Part shown: piece by piece, positions 50,859 to 64,000 of the stretch | Layout: each line of letters starts with the position of its first letter | Position numbering within the stretch: position 1 is the stretch's first letter | Source of the DNA: Puffinus mauretanicus | Taxonomy: Eukaryota; Chordata; Aves; Procellariiformes; Procellariidae | Direction of reading: 5' to 3' | Assembly: GCA_023333565.1 (NCBI GenBank) | Contig: JAJKFH010000395.1 | Span: 98,260-162,259 of the forward strand | Length of the DNA stretch: 64,000 bases | The notes under the pieces: generated by a model | Databases searched by the model: none | What the model was told of the DNA's origin: nothing | The model's input: only the letters and a program-made list of their open reading frames with translations | Made by a program: the position numbers and the translations under genes

Positions 50859-51504
50859 AAAATGTGCTACCAAACCCCCCGGTGGCACCTTGGGACCTCC
50901 CGACGTCTTGGGTGGAAACGATGGAGAAAAAAAAAAAAGAAATGGCTGAAGTGGAAAAAGAGGAAAAAAGGAGAGAAAACCAAGAGCAACGGAGAGATGA
51001 GGTACTTGGTTGGGGAAAAAAAAGAGCTGAATGTCTTGAGGGTGTCGTACAATCGCTGGTCTTGCTTTGCCCTAAAACAGTCAATTTGGGGGATTTTTTT
51101 GCTTTACACGGCGGGTGGAACCAGTAATTCCAGAACTGCCGTTTGAGCATGACCCACAAAATGTCAAGTTTCAGATCCCGGTGCAGACGGTAAAGACTTT
51201 CTTTTTTTTTTCCAGGAAAACCCCAATTTCCCCTCTTCTTGGACCATTTAGTCATCGAAATGTTTCGATGAATCATTTTCAAAGTGATTTGGTTTTCCAG
51301 TGTCTGCCCTTACGCCTAACCTGACGTCCCCCCTTTTGCAGGAGTTTGTGGGAAAGGCGACTCCCAACCCTTCGTCCCTGGTGGGGAAGAGGGAATTTGG
51401 CCGATTTCGAAGGGCAATGAAGAGGAGAAACGGGGAAAAGATGTAAAAAATCCTTCTGTGGAGGAAGGGAAAGCAACGGCCTCGCCGAGGGTGTCCCCAA
51501 AAGA
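50859..51504 (+). CDS. candidate further exons of the unrecognised + strand gene
   Basis: Two exon-like frames. 50859-51001 (acceptor CTCTGCAG, donor GTACTT) encodes NVLPNPPVAPWDLPTSWVET and then a Lys/Glu-rich likely coiled coil with an A12 run. 51342-51504 (acceptor CTTTTGCAG, donor GTAAGT) encodes GGEEGIWPISKGNEEEKRGK and onward. A possible piece between them (51123-51189) encodes ELPFEHDPQNVKFQIPVQT. Their phases do not join 50503, or each other, directly, so a junction is missed, an alternative donor is used (for example near 50520) or a homopolymer length is wrong. An AATAAA at 50771-50776 followed by an A-run might be an alternative 3' end. Confidence 0.35.
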
Positions 51505-51526
51505 GTAAGTTTGCCCTGGCCTGGCT

Positions 51527-52045
51527 GCTTTGAGGGTTGAACCTTCAGTGGTTGAACCTCCAGTGGCTGAACCTTGGGAAAGGGTTCAACGTTCAGTGGT
51601 TGAACCTTGGGAGTGGGTTGAACCTCCAGGGGTTGAACCTCCAGGGGTTGAACCTCCAGTGGTTGAACCTTGGGAGAGGGTTGAACCTCCAGGGGTTGAA
51701 CTTTGGGAGATGGTTGAACCTTCAGTGGTTGAACCTCCAGTGGTTGAACCTTGGGAGAGGGTTGAACCTCCAGGGGTTGAACCTCCAGGGGTTGAACCTT
51801 GAGAGATGGTTGAACCTCCAGGGGTTGAACCTCCAGGGGTTGAACCTTGGGAGATGGTTGAACCTCCAGAGGTTGAACCCCCACGGGTTGAACCTTGGGA
51901 GAGGGTTGAACCTCCAGGGGTTGAACCTTGGGAGAGGGTTGAACCTCCAGGGGTTGAACCTTGGGAGAGGGTTGAACCTCCAGCAGTTGAACCTCAGGAG
52001 AGGGTTGAACCTCCAGTGGTTGAACCTAAAGCGGTTGAAGGGCAG
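51527..52045. repeat. 15/18-bp coding-frame-like minisatellite
   Basis: About 30 copies of two alternating units, GGTTGAACCTCCAGG (15 bases) and GGTTGAACCTTGGGAGAG (18 bases). Both are multiples of three, so long frames stay open on both strands ([11 protein letters not shown] on +, [11 protein letters not shown] on -). It begins shortly after the donor at 51505, so it is most simply an intronic or downstream minisatellite. One copy has an in-frame TGA at about 51800 in the first + frame. Confidence 0.9.
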
Positions 52046-52589
52046 AGAAGGCCACCAAAGCCACCAAGAGGATCATTCCCTGCTGGGTCCCAGGACCGAT
52101 CCCAGGCTGACCGCGGTTTCCTGCATGGGGCGGGGCCACACCACACCCCAACGAGGAAGGCAGCAGATCCTGGAATGCGCATCTTCAAGACGGCCGGCCC
52201 CATTTCCCCGCTTTTCTCCCCGAAGCGCAACCTGTTTCCATTCCACCCTGTAGCACCGCGACCACATCTCGGCTCCGGGCGAGGCGGGAGCGGGACCGCG
52301 CTTAGGGAACCTCCCCCGCTGAATGAAATGATGGCTTTGATTGTAACGAGGGGTTTTTGGGGGCGGGGTTTGGGACCCAGACCCCCCCTCGGACATCTTG
52401 GTCCTCTACAGATCCCTTGGGATGCCAGGTGGGACCCTGAAGGACCAGAAGAGGATCCAGGCGGATCCGTAGAGGATCCCAGTGTTCGGGTGGGATCAGT
52501 AGAGGAGCACCCATGGGTGGGGCTGCCCCCCCCACCCCCACAGCTCTGCCCTCCCGCATTGGCTTTGGGGGGGACCTTGGGACACACAG
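52046..52589. other. GC-rich spacer, possible terminal exon
   Basis: A frame from GATCCCAG|G (about 52108) to the TAG at 52253 could follow the donor at 51504 in phase (48 codons, Arg/Pro-rich). The acceptor is weak and the product is low-complexity, so it is not called as an exon. No other signal is seen. Confidence 0.4.
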
Positions 52590-53515
52590 CCCCAAAACAG
52601 ACGCCCCAACACCCCACACGCACCCCAGCAACACCCCACACGCACCCCAATAGCCCATCCCGAAACGTCAGGCAGACGCAGCCAGTGCACCCCAGCTACA
52701 CCCCAACTGCACCCCAGCTACACCCCAATGGCACTTCAGCTACACCCCAACTGCTCCCCTAAATCCCAGCTGCACACCTAAAGCTCTACTACAGCCCAAA
52801 GTACACCCCAACTACACCCATACACTCCAACTGCACCCTAAATACAGCCGACTGCACCCCAAACACACCCGTCCCCCAACTACACCCCAACTACTCCCAA
52901 CTGCACCGAGTACACCTGACTGCACCCCAAACACACCCCTGTCCTCCAACTACACCCATACACCCCAACTGCACCCCGAGTACACCTGACCGCACCCCAA
53001 ATACACCCGTCCCCCAACTACACCCCAACTGCACCCATGCACCCCAACTACACTCCAAGTACACCCAACTGCATTCTCAACACACCTGTCCCCCAACTGC
53101 ACCCCAACTGCACCCTGAGTACACCTGACTGCACCCCAAACACCCCCCCGTCCTCCAACTACACCCCAACTACATCCATACACCCCAACTGCACCCTGAG
53201 TACACCCGACTGCATCCCAAATACACCCGTCCCCCCAGCTGCACCCTGAGTACACCCAACTGCACCCGTCCCCCAACTACACCCCAGTTACACACCAACT
53301 ACACACCAACTACACACCGAGTACACCCAACTGCACCCCAAACACATCCCTGTACCCCAACTACACCCCAACTGCACCGAGTACACCCGACTGCACCCCA
53401 AACATACCTGTCCCCCAACTACACCCCAACTGCACTCCGAGTACACTCCAACTGCACCCCAAACACCCCCCCTCCCCCAACTACCCCCCAACTACACCCA
53501 TAGACCCCAACTATG
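52590..53515. repeat. C-rich minisatellite (CACCCCAACTA / CACCCCAACTGCA)
   Basis: More than 60 imperfect copies of 11-13 base units built on TACACCCCAAC and TGCACCCCAA, extremely strand-biased (almost no G on the + strand). It lies between the unrecognised + gene and the calmodulin 3' UTR. Confidence 0.9.
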
Positions 53516-53689
53516 CCCCGCCATGAACGAACACCCCCAAACCTGCCCAACCACGCACCGCTGCGCTGCCCCAGCACCCCCAAACCCACCCTCACCCCCA
53601 GTGCGGGGGGTACCGCCGGCGTCCGGGCCCTCGTTAGGGTCCCTCGTTACAGCGCCTCGTTAAGGCCGCAGGAATTGCAAAACCAGGGG

Positions 53690-53695
53690 TTTATT
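53690..53695 (-). terminator. calmodulin poly(A) signal
   Basis: TTTATT on the + strand, AATAAA on the minus strand, about 600 bases beyond the calmodulin stop codon. The sequence between (53700-54297) is a G/C-rich repeat of CCCCAAAATGCCCCAAAACTGG phrases and is taken as 3' UTR. Confidence 0.7.
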
Positions 53696-54297
53696 TCACA
53701 GCTTTGGCCGCCCGTGACAGCACCCAGATGGGGGAGGGGTGGCGCCCAGCCCAAGCCCACACTCCCCCTCCCAAAACACCCCAAAAAACAGGGCATGGTC
53801 CTGGCCCCCAAATCCCCCTAAAATGCCCCAAAACCAGGGCCTGGTCCCACCCCCATAAGGCCTAAAATCTTCCCAAAATGCCCCAAAACTGGAGCCTGGT
53901 GTGGCCCTGCCGCTCCCCGAAAAGGGCCCAAAATCCCCCCAAAATGCCCCAAAACTGGGGCCTGGTCCCGGTCCCCCTCCCCCGGGGATCCCCAACTCTC
54001 CTGAGACCCCAAATCCCACTGAAATGCCCCAAAATTGCTCTTCTGGGGTAAGGGGGGGGTCCTGCTGTGTCCTGGGGAGGGGGACCCCAACCCCCCAAAC
54101 CTCCTATGGGGAAATGGGGTCCTCCCATACCCCCCCCAAAAAGTCCTTATGGAGAATTTGGGGTCCCACTGTCCTGGTGGGGTTCCCCACCCCCACCCCG
54201 AGCGCCCATGGGTGCCCTCGAACGGTGGGTTTGGGGTGTGTGGGGGGGGGACACCTCTTGGTGGCAGCGGGGGGGGTCCCGGTGGCCTCGTGCCCCC

Positions 54298-57228
<2,931 letters not shown>

Positions 57229-57735
57229 GGCGCTCCGCTGGCGGCGGCACGCTCCTGCCAGCACCGCGGATCCCTCCGCTGGCCCCGCCCCTCCCGCAGG
57301 CCCTGCCCCCGTCAGGCCCCGCCCCTCCGGCGGAAGGATCCCGCTCGCTCGCTGCGCTCCGCCGCCTCATTGGCTGGGGAAGGGCGGCGGGCTGAAAGCC
57401 CCAACCTGATTGGTTGCCGCTGAGCCGCAATGCGCCAAGGCGGGGAAAGACCCGGAAAGGGGGCACGGCCCTCGGAGTCACGTGAAACGGAAAGCCCCGC
57501 CCCCCAGCCCCGTCCAACCTGCTGCGGGGGGGGGCGTGGAACGGTCGCCATGGCAACGGGCAGCTCTCCCCGCCTTCCCGCCAATGGTCACGCCCGTCGC
57601 CATGGCAACAGCCAGCGGGTCACCAGGCGGCAACGGGGCCTGGGTCCCCGTAGCAACGGGCGCCTGGTTGCCATGGAAACAGCCCCCCCCCGCCCCCCCG
57701 GACGCCTGGGGCCCCGCCCAGCTTACAATAATTAC

Positions 57736-57741
57736 TTTATT
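57736..57741 (-). terminator. PPP5C poly(A) signal
   Basis: TTTATT on +, AATAAA on minus, 370 bases past the PPP5C stop, in a short AT-rich island (57724-57765). The PPP5C transcript therefore ends about 500 bases before the calmodulin start codon on the same strand. Confidence 0.8.
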
Positions 57742-58111
57742 TTAACATCATTAATTACAGACGGTAAAATCGCCCGGCGGGGGGGGGGGCGGGGGGGGTG
57801 GAGGGGCAGCTCCTGGGGGGGCCGCGGGGTGGGTGAAATCCTGAGCACCCCCCTCCCCCCAACCCCCCCCCTCCCCCATCTCCATGCACCTATTGCTTGT
57901 TGGGGGAGGGGCGACAAGTACTGCCTCTGGGGCAATGCCAGCCCCCCCCCCAAACCCTCCCCCCCCCCCCCAGCTCCAGGGCAAACTGGGAGCACTGGGA
58001 GGCGGGGGGGGGGAGGGGAATAAATACAATCTTCCAATATATTAAAAACCCCCTGGGGGGTGCTGGGGGGAGGGGGGGCACCCGTGGGGGGGCCCACCCG
58101 TGGGGGGGGGG

Positions 58112-61100
58112 TCACATCATGCCCAGCTGCAGCAGGGTGTTGGCGTACATCATGGGCTTGACGTTGGGGTGAGGCTGGGGGGGGGGAGAAGGGGGGGGGG
58201 GGGCAAACCTGCTCCCCCCGCCCCCCAAAAAAAAATCCCAGCCCTAGGGCACCCATGGGTGCTCCTGTAATTACCCAACTGCCCCCCCCCCACCCCCTGG
58301 GCCCCTCAAATAGCCCCTATGAACCCCCCCATGAGCCCCAGAGCCCCCCAACAGCTCCCCAAATAACCCCTATGACCCCCCCCAGCCCCCCAAGAGCCCC
58401 CCCAGCCCATCAGACCCCCAAATAGCCCCTATGAACCTCCCGGTAGCCCCGAGTCCCCCAAATAGCCCCCCCAGCCCCTATGAACACCCCAAGTAGCCCC
58501 ATGAACCCCCCCATGAGCCCCAGAGCCCCCCCAATAGCCCCCCCCAGCCTCTAAGCCCCCAAATAGCCCCAAGCCCCCCAAATAGCCCCCCCAGCCCATC
58601 AGATCCCCAAATAGCCCCTATGACCCCCCCAGCCCCTGAGCCCCCCAAATAGCCCCTATGAGACCCCCCATAAGCCCCAGAGCCCCCCAGGAGCCCCCCC
58701 AGCCCCCCCAATCACCCCACAGGCTGGGGAGGGGGCGGACCGAGGTCTTAGGGGGATCTGGGGAACTGTTGGGGGGGGGGGGGGGGAGGCTGGAAAGTTG
58801 GGGGGGCTAAGGGAGGGTTTTGGGGAATCCCATAAGGTGGGGGGGGGTTCTGGGGAAGGTTTTGGGGCTCATGGGAAGATTTGGGGGGCTCTGGGGCTTG
58901 AGGGGGGTATTGGGGGGTTCATAGGGGCTATCTGGGGGGCCCAGGGGCTGGGGGGGTGCTCTGGGGCCTTGGGGGGCTCAGGGGGCTGGCGGGGGGCTGT
59001 GGGGTTTATGGGGGGGTTCATAGGGGCTATTTGGGGGGCCCAGGGGCTGGGGGGGGCTATTGGGAGGCTGGGGAGGTCATAGGGGCTATTTGGGGAGCTG
59101 CTGGGGGGCTCTGGGGCTCATGGGGGGGCTCATAGGGGCTATTTGGGGGGTCCAGGGGCTGTGGGGGCCATTGGGGGGCTCATAGGGGCTATTTGGGGGG
59201 CCCATGGGCTGGGGGGGCTATGGGGGGGCTGGGGGGATCATAGGGGCTATTTGGGGAGCTGCTGGAGGGCTCTGGGGCTTATGGGGGGGTTCATAGTGGC
59301 TATTTGGGGGGTCCAGGGGCTGGGGGGGTTCATAGGGGCTATTTAGGGGGTCTAGGGGCTGGGGGGGGCTATTGGGGGGCAGGGGGGATCATACGGACTA
59401 TTTGGGGAGCTATTGGGGGGCTCTGGGGCTTATGGGGGGGTTCATAGGGGCTACTTGGGAGGCCCAGGGGCTGGGGGGGGCTATTGGGGGGCTCTGGGGC
59501 TTATGGGGGGATCATAGGGACTATTTGGGGGGCTCCAGGGTTGGTTTTTGGGGGTCTCCAAGGAGGGTTTGGGGCTCCCGGGGTTGAGGGGGATCCCCAG
59601 GCCTGGGGGGAGCGGGGGTGTCGCCCCCCCAGACTCACCACTGCTGTGAACTGGTGGAAGTCGGGGCGCAGGTCGCTGCCTCGCAGGTGGATGTAGGAGC
59701 CCTTATTGCCCATCTGGTCGCTGCGGGGGGACACGGGGACACTTGGGGACACCAAAGCACGGCCCCCCCCACGGGGACAGCGAGGCTTGGGGACGCCCAG
59801 GCACAGGGGACACGTGGGGACCCGGCTGAGGGGACACCCAAGGACCAAGCTGAGGGGACAACGTGGCTCAGGGGACACCCGGGGACCCGGCTCAGGGGAC
59901 AACGCGGCTGAGGGGACACCCAGGGACACCGAGGCTCAGGGGACACCTGGGGACCTGGCTGAGGGGACAACGTGGCGCAGGGGACAACACGGGGACTGGG
60001 CTGAGGGGACACTGAGTCTCAGGGGACACCCAGGGACACCAAGGCTCAGGGGACACCGAGGTTCAGGGGACCAAGCTGAGGGGACACCAAGTCTCAGGGG
60101 ACACCTGGGGACTCGGCTGAGGGGACAGTGTGGCTCAGGGGACAACCAGGGACACCAAGGCTCAAGGGACACCCGGGGAGACCGCGCCTCAGGGGACACC
60201 CAGGGACCTGGCTGAGGGGACAGTGCACCTCAAAGGACACCGTGCCTCAGGGGACACCTGGGGACCCGGCTGAGGGGACACCGTGCCTCAGGGGACACCT
60301 GGGGACACCGAGGCTGAGGGGACACCCAGGGACACCGAGGCTCAGGGGACACCCAGGGACCCGGACACCCGGGGACACCGCGCCTCAGGGGACACCCAGG
60401 GACCTGGCTGAGGGGACACCACGCCTCAGGGGACACCCAGGGACCCGGCTCAGGGGACACCTGGGGACACCGAGGCTCAGGGGACACCCGGGGACCAGGC
60501 TGGGGGGACACCGCGCCTCAGGGGACACCCAGGGACACTGAGGCTCAGGGGACACCTGGGACCCGGCTGAGGGACAGTGTGGCTCAGGGGACACCCAGGG
60601 ACACCGCGCCTCAGGGGACACCCAGGGACCTGGCTGAGGGGACACCGCGCCTCAGGGGACACCTGGGGACCCGGCTCAGGGGACACCCGGGGACACTGTG
60701 CCTCAGGGGACACCTGGGGACACCGAGGCTCAGGGGACACCCAGGGACCCGGCTCAGGGGACACCTGGGGACACCGAGGCTCAGGGGACACCCAGGGACC
60801 CGGCTCAGGGGACACCCGGGGACACCGCGCCTCAGGGGACACCTGGGGACACCGCGCCTCAGGGGACACCCGGGGACCCGGCTCAGGGGACACCTGCGAC
60901 CCGGCTGAGGGGACACCGAGGCTCAGGGGACACCTGGGGACCCGGCTCAGGGGACACCCGGGGACACCGAGGCTCAGGGGACACCCAGGACCTGGCTGAG
61001 GGGACACCACGCCTCAGGGGACACCTGGGGACACTGGGGCTCAGGGGACACCTGGGACCCGGCTCAGGGGACACCCAGGGACCTGGCTGAGGGGACACCG

Positions 61101-63926
61101 AGGCTCAGGGGACCCCGCGCCTCAGGGGACCCCGCGCGCGCGGCTGGAGCCCCGCTGTCCCCAAGCCGCCGGCTGCCGCTCACCAGTAGTTGGGGGCGGA
61201 GAAGACGGTGACGCATTTGCCATCGTGGGCCACCTCGTAGCCCTCGGGCTTCACCTCGTGGCTGCGGATGATGTAGTCCAGGCGGTTGCGCTCCAGGAAG
61301 CTCTTGGTGACGTCGGGTCCGAACTGGCAGCTGACCCCGCGCTTGCTGACGGAGCGGCCGTTCTGCGGGGACACGGCGGTGGCTGTCCCCAAGGGCCACG
61401 GCGGGGGGGGGGAGGTGGTTTGGGGGGTTTTTTTTTTGGGGACCCCCGGGGTTTAAACTCACCTGGGGTTGCGGGTCGGACCAGAGGAGGTCGCACATGG
61501 GACCTGGGGGGGGGAGGGGGGAAAGCGGAGGACGTGGAGGATGTCCCCAAGGTGCGGGGACATCGCGGCCCCTGGGACGTCACGGGGGTGGGGGTGGGGA
61601 CACACACACGGGGCAGCTTTTGGGGTTCGTCCCCCCCACCTGAGTCTGGGGGCTGTCGGTTCCTCTCGATCTTCCGGATGTCATCGAGGGTGACGCCGTC
61701 CTCGCTGAAGAGGCCCCCGTGCATGATCTGGGACAGCGGCCGCGTTGGGGGGGGACAGCGGGGACAGCGGGGACAGCCCCCCCACCAACCCCTGGGGGAG
61801 GAGGGAAGGGACCCCAAGCCCCTGGGGATGGGGGGGACCCCCCACCCCAACCCCACCAGGGACAGGGATCACCCCAACACCCTGGGGATGGCGGGGACCC
61901 CCCACCCAAACCCCACTGGGGACAGGGATCACCCCAACTCCCTGGAGATGGCACGGACCCCCCCACCCCAACCCCACCAGGGACAGGGATCACCCCAACA
62001 CCCTGGAGATGACAGGGACCCCCCACCCAGGACGGGGATCACCCCAACACCCTGGCAATGGCGGGGACCCCCCACCCTGGACAGGGATCACCCCAACACC
62101 CTGGGGATGGCGGGGACCCCCCACCCCAACCCCACCAGGGACAGGGATCACCCCAACTCCCAGGGGAAGGCGGGGACCCCCCACCCAAACCCCACCGGGG
62201 ACAGGGATCACCCCAACTCCCTGGCGATGGCAGGGACCCCCCCACCCCAACCCCACCAGGGACAGGGATCACCCCAACTCCCTGGGGATGGCAGGGACCC
62301 CCCACCCAGGACGGGGATCACCCCAACACCCTGGCGATGGCGGGGACCCCCCACCCAGGACGGGGATCACCCCAACTCCCTGGTGATGGCGGGGACCCCC
62401 CACCCAGGACAGGGATCACCCCAACACCCTGGTGATGGCGGGGACCCCCCACCCAGGACAGGGATCACCCCAACTCCCTGGAGATGGCAGGGACCCCCAA
62501 CCCAGGACGGGGATCACCCCAACACCCTGGTGATGGCGGGGACCCCCCACCCAAATCCCACCAGGGACAGGGATCACCCCAACACCCTGGGGATGGCGGG
62601 GACCCCCCACCCAAATCCCACCAGGGACAGGGATCACCCCAACACCCTGGCGATGGCGGGGACCCCCCACCCAAACCCCACTGGGGACAGGGGTCACCCC
62701 AACACCCTGGCGATGGCAGAGACCCCCCACCCGGGACGGGGATCACCCCAACACCCTGGCGATGGCGGGGACCCCCCACCCTGGACAGGGATCACCCCAA
62801 CACCCTGGGGATGGCAAGGACCCCCCACCCAAATCCCACCAGGGACAGGGATCACCCCAACTCCCTGGGGATGGCAGGGACCCCCCACCCAGGACGGGGA
62901 TCACCCCAACACCGTGGCGATGGCGGGGACCCCCCACCCAGGACGGGGATCACCCCAACAGCCTGGAGATGGCGGGGACCCCCCACCCAGGACGGGGATC
63001 ACCCCAACACCCTGGCAATGGCAGGGACCCCCCACCCAAATCCCACCAGGGACAGGGATCACCCCAACACCCTGGCGATGGCGGGGACCCCCCACCCAAA
63101 CCCCACCAGGGACAGGGGTCACCCTGGGGATGGCGGACCCCACCCAAATCCCACGGGGACAGGATCACCCCAACTGGGATGGCAGGACCCCCCACCCAAG
63201 ACAGAGACCCCCACCCGGGGGTTTGGGAAGCATGGTGTCCCCACCAGCACTGCCGTTGATGCACTGGGCCAGGCAGCCACTTTCGAACCACCTCGCTGAG
63301 GGCGAACATCTGCATGATGTACTTGGCCTTCACCTCCCCCTCGGCGTAGTCTGGTTCATGTTGTCGTCTCGTGGTTGCCTGCGGGTGGCAGTGACATCGT
63401 CACACCAGGGACACGGGAAGGGGACGAGGATGGAGGACAAGGGACAAGGATGGAGGACAAGGGACGAGGATGGAGGACAAGGGACGAGGATGGAGGACAA
63501 GGGACGAGGATGGAGGACACGGCCCCACGGCTCAACCCCGGGGAACGGAGAGAGGGGACGCGGTCCCACAAGCGGGGACGCGGCGCCGTGACCCAGGACG
63601 GGGCCCTGGCACCCAGCAGGTGACACAGGATGTGGCCCCAACAACTACGGAGAGGGGACCCAGCCCCACCGACCTGGGCCAGGTGACGTGGTCCCACGAG
63701 CTGGCCCGGTGACAGGGGACAAGGAGGATGGGACACGGCCCCACAAGAGGGGAGGTGGCCCCACAACCCAGGATTTGGGGGGGGGGGACAAGGACCTGTC
63801 ACCCGCGGTGGCCGCGTTACCTCGGAGCAGGTGGAAGTGATCGGGATAGAGGAGCTTGAAGCCGAAGAGCGTGAGGATGACCTCGACCGAGAAGGACCCG
63901 CGATCCACGAAGTCCCCGTTGAATAT
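58112..63926 (-). CDS. PPP5C: PPP5C, serine/threonine protein phosphatase 5, catalytic part (partial)
   Basis: PP5 is an Hsp90-associated PPP-family phosphatase with N-terminal TPRs, which lie beyond the right edge. Exons in transcript order: 63821-63926 ([18 protein letters not shown], metal-binding GDFVDRG), 63245-63378 (GNHE motif), 61640-61727 ([20 protein letters not shown]), 61463-61503 ([11 protein letters not shown]), 61184-61362 ([32 protein letters not shown]), 59639-59720 ([20 protein letters not shown]) and 58112-58174 ([20 protein letters not shown], the typical inhibitory C-terminal helix). All splice sites are GT-AG and all phases fit except inside 63245-63378. That exon has 134 bases where about 143 are expected and reads into a stop soon after NHET, through several small indels (near MNQ, ELFSEVFEW, LPLAQ and GKVL). 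The introns are filled with minisatellites. Confidence 0.95.
58260..58715. repeat. C-rich arm of an inverted minisatellite
   Basis: Repeats of CCCCAAATAGCCCCTATGAA and CCCCCCATGAGCCCCAGAGC. They are the reverse complement of the units at 58780-59590, in the same last PPP5C intron. Confidence 0.92.
58780..59590. repeat. G-rich arm of an inverted minisatellite
   Basis: Repeats of TTCATAGGGGCTATTTGGGG with CTCTGGGGCTTATGGGGGGG and CCCAGGGGCTGGGGGGG, a composite unit of about 60-110 bases. Many runs of four or more G on the + strand could form G-quadruplexes. Confidence 0.92.
59725..61140. repeat. minisatellite of 24-27 bp units in a PPP5C intron
   Basis: About 55 copies of CTCAGGGGACACCCGGGGAC followed by CCGG (24 bases) or ACCGAGG (27 bases), filling the intron between the 59639-59720 and 61184-61362 exons. 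Because many units are multiples of three, long frames on both strands stay open and are artefacts. Confidence 0.93.
61780..63180. repeat. minisatellite with 49- and 60-bp units in a PPP5C intron
   Basis: About 25 copies of ACCCCAACACCCTGGCGATG then GCGGGGACCCCCCACCC, ending either AGGACGGGGATC (49-base unit) or AAACCCCACCAGGGACAGGGATC (60-base unit). The two lengths alternate irregularly. The array explains the 788-codon frame 61225-63591, which also runs antisense over PPP5C exons and is not a gene. Confidence 0.93.
63416..63518. repeat. 20-bp tandem repeat, 5 copies
   Basis: GGGACGAGGATGGAGGACAA, five nearly identical copies, in the intron next to the damaged PPP5C exon. Confidence 0.92.
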
Positions 63927-64000
63927 CTGCAACCGGTTCAGGAAAAAAAAAACCTCCCCGCGTCCCCGTCCCCTCGTGCCACCCGTCCCCAGACCTGTCC

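Noticed and set aside
51537..52762. Long + and - ORFs over the 51.5-52.7 kb repeat
   Set aside because: Open only because the 15/18-base units lack stops in several frames on both strands at once.
59706..61090. Overlapping ORFs of 100-180 codons on both strands
   Set aside because: All fall in the 24-27 base minisatellite; the products are pure tandem repeats.
61225..63591. 788-codon + strand ORF
   Set aside because: It is the antisense of PPP5C exons joined by a minisatellite with stop-free units; PPP5C on the minus strand explains the conserved parts.

Overview
The window reads as a bird nuclear genome. It carries about a dozen pieces of CR1 LINE, several with the avian 3' tail built on the octamer-like ATTCTATG motif, and one solo retroviral LTR of a type common in birds. 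The genes have vertebrate intron-exon structure. The species cannot be named from the sequence.

The window falls into two parts. From 1 to about 46 kb it is AT-rich, gene-poor and dotted with CR1. Its only clear gene is LRFN3 (SALM4 class synaptic adhesion protein, + strand, coding exons 29743-31118 and 42765-43275, 628 residues). The 11.6 kb LRFN3 intron holds the solo LTR, a long CR1, an unexplained 217-codon ORF and an unrecognised terminal-exon-like reading frame. The first 29.7 kb shows no gene I can support.

At about 46.0-46.7 kb a CpG island with two perfect NRF1 sites marks a sharp change. From there to the end the DNA is very GC-rich, gene-dense and full of minisatellites. In order: a 3' fragment of a maestro heat-like repeat (MROH-type) gene (-); a multi-exon + strand gene that I do not recognise but whose exon phases match over five exons; a calmodulin gene (-), called CALM3 because of its neighbour; and the 3' catalytic half of PPP5C (-), which runs off the right edge. 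In human, PPP5C and CALM3 lie in the same order and orientation on 19q13.3, and LRFN3 is on 19q13.1. So the window corresponds to human 19q material, which in birds lies on small GC-rich microchromosomes and is often missing from assemblies.

The most notable points are: tight head-to-tail packing of PPP5C and CALM, with the PPP5C poly(A) signal inside the calmodulin CpG island; seven RFX X-box-like sites around the calmodulin promoter; a large inverted minisatellite filling the last PPP5C intron; frame-breaking small indels in one calmodulin exon and one PPP5C exon while all other exons are perfect; and the unrecognised + strand gene. I found no operon, CRISPR array, tRNA or rRNA.
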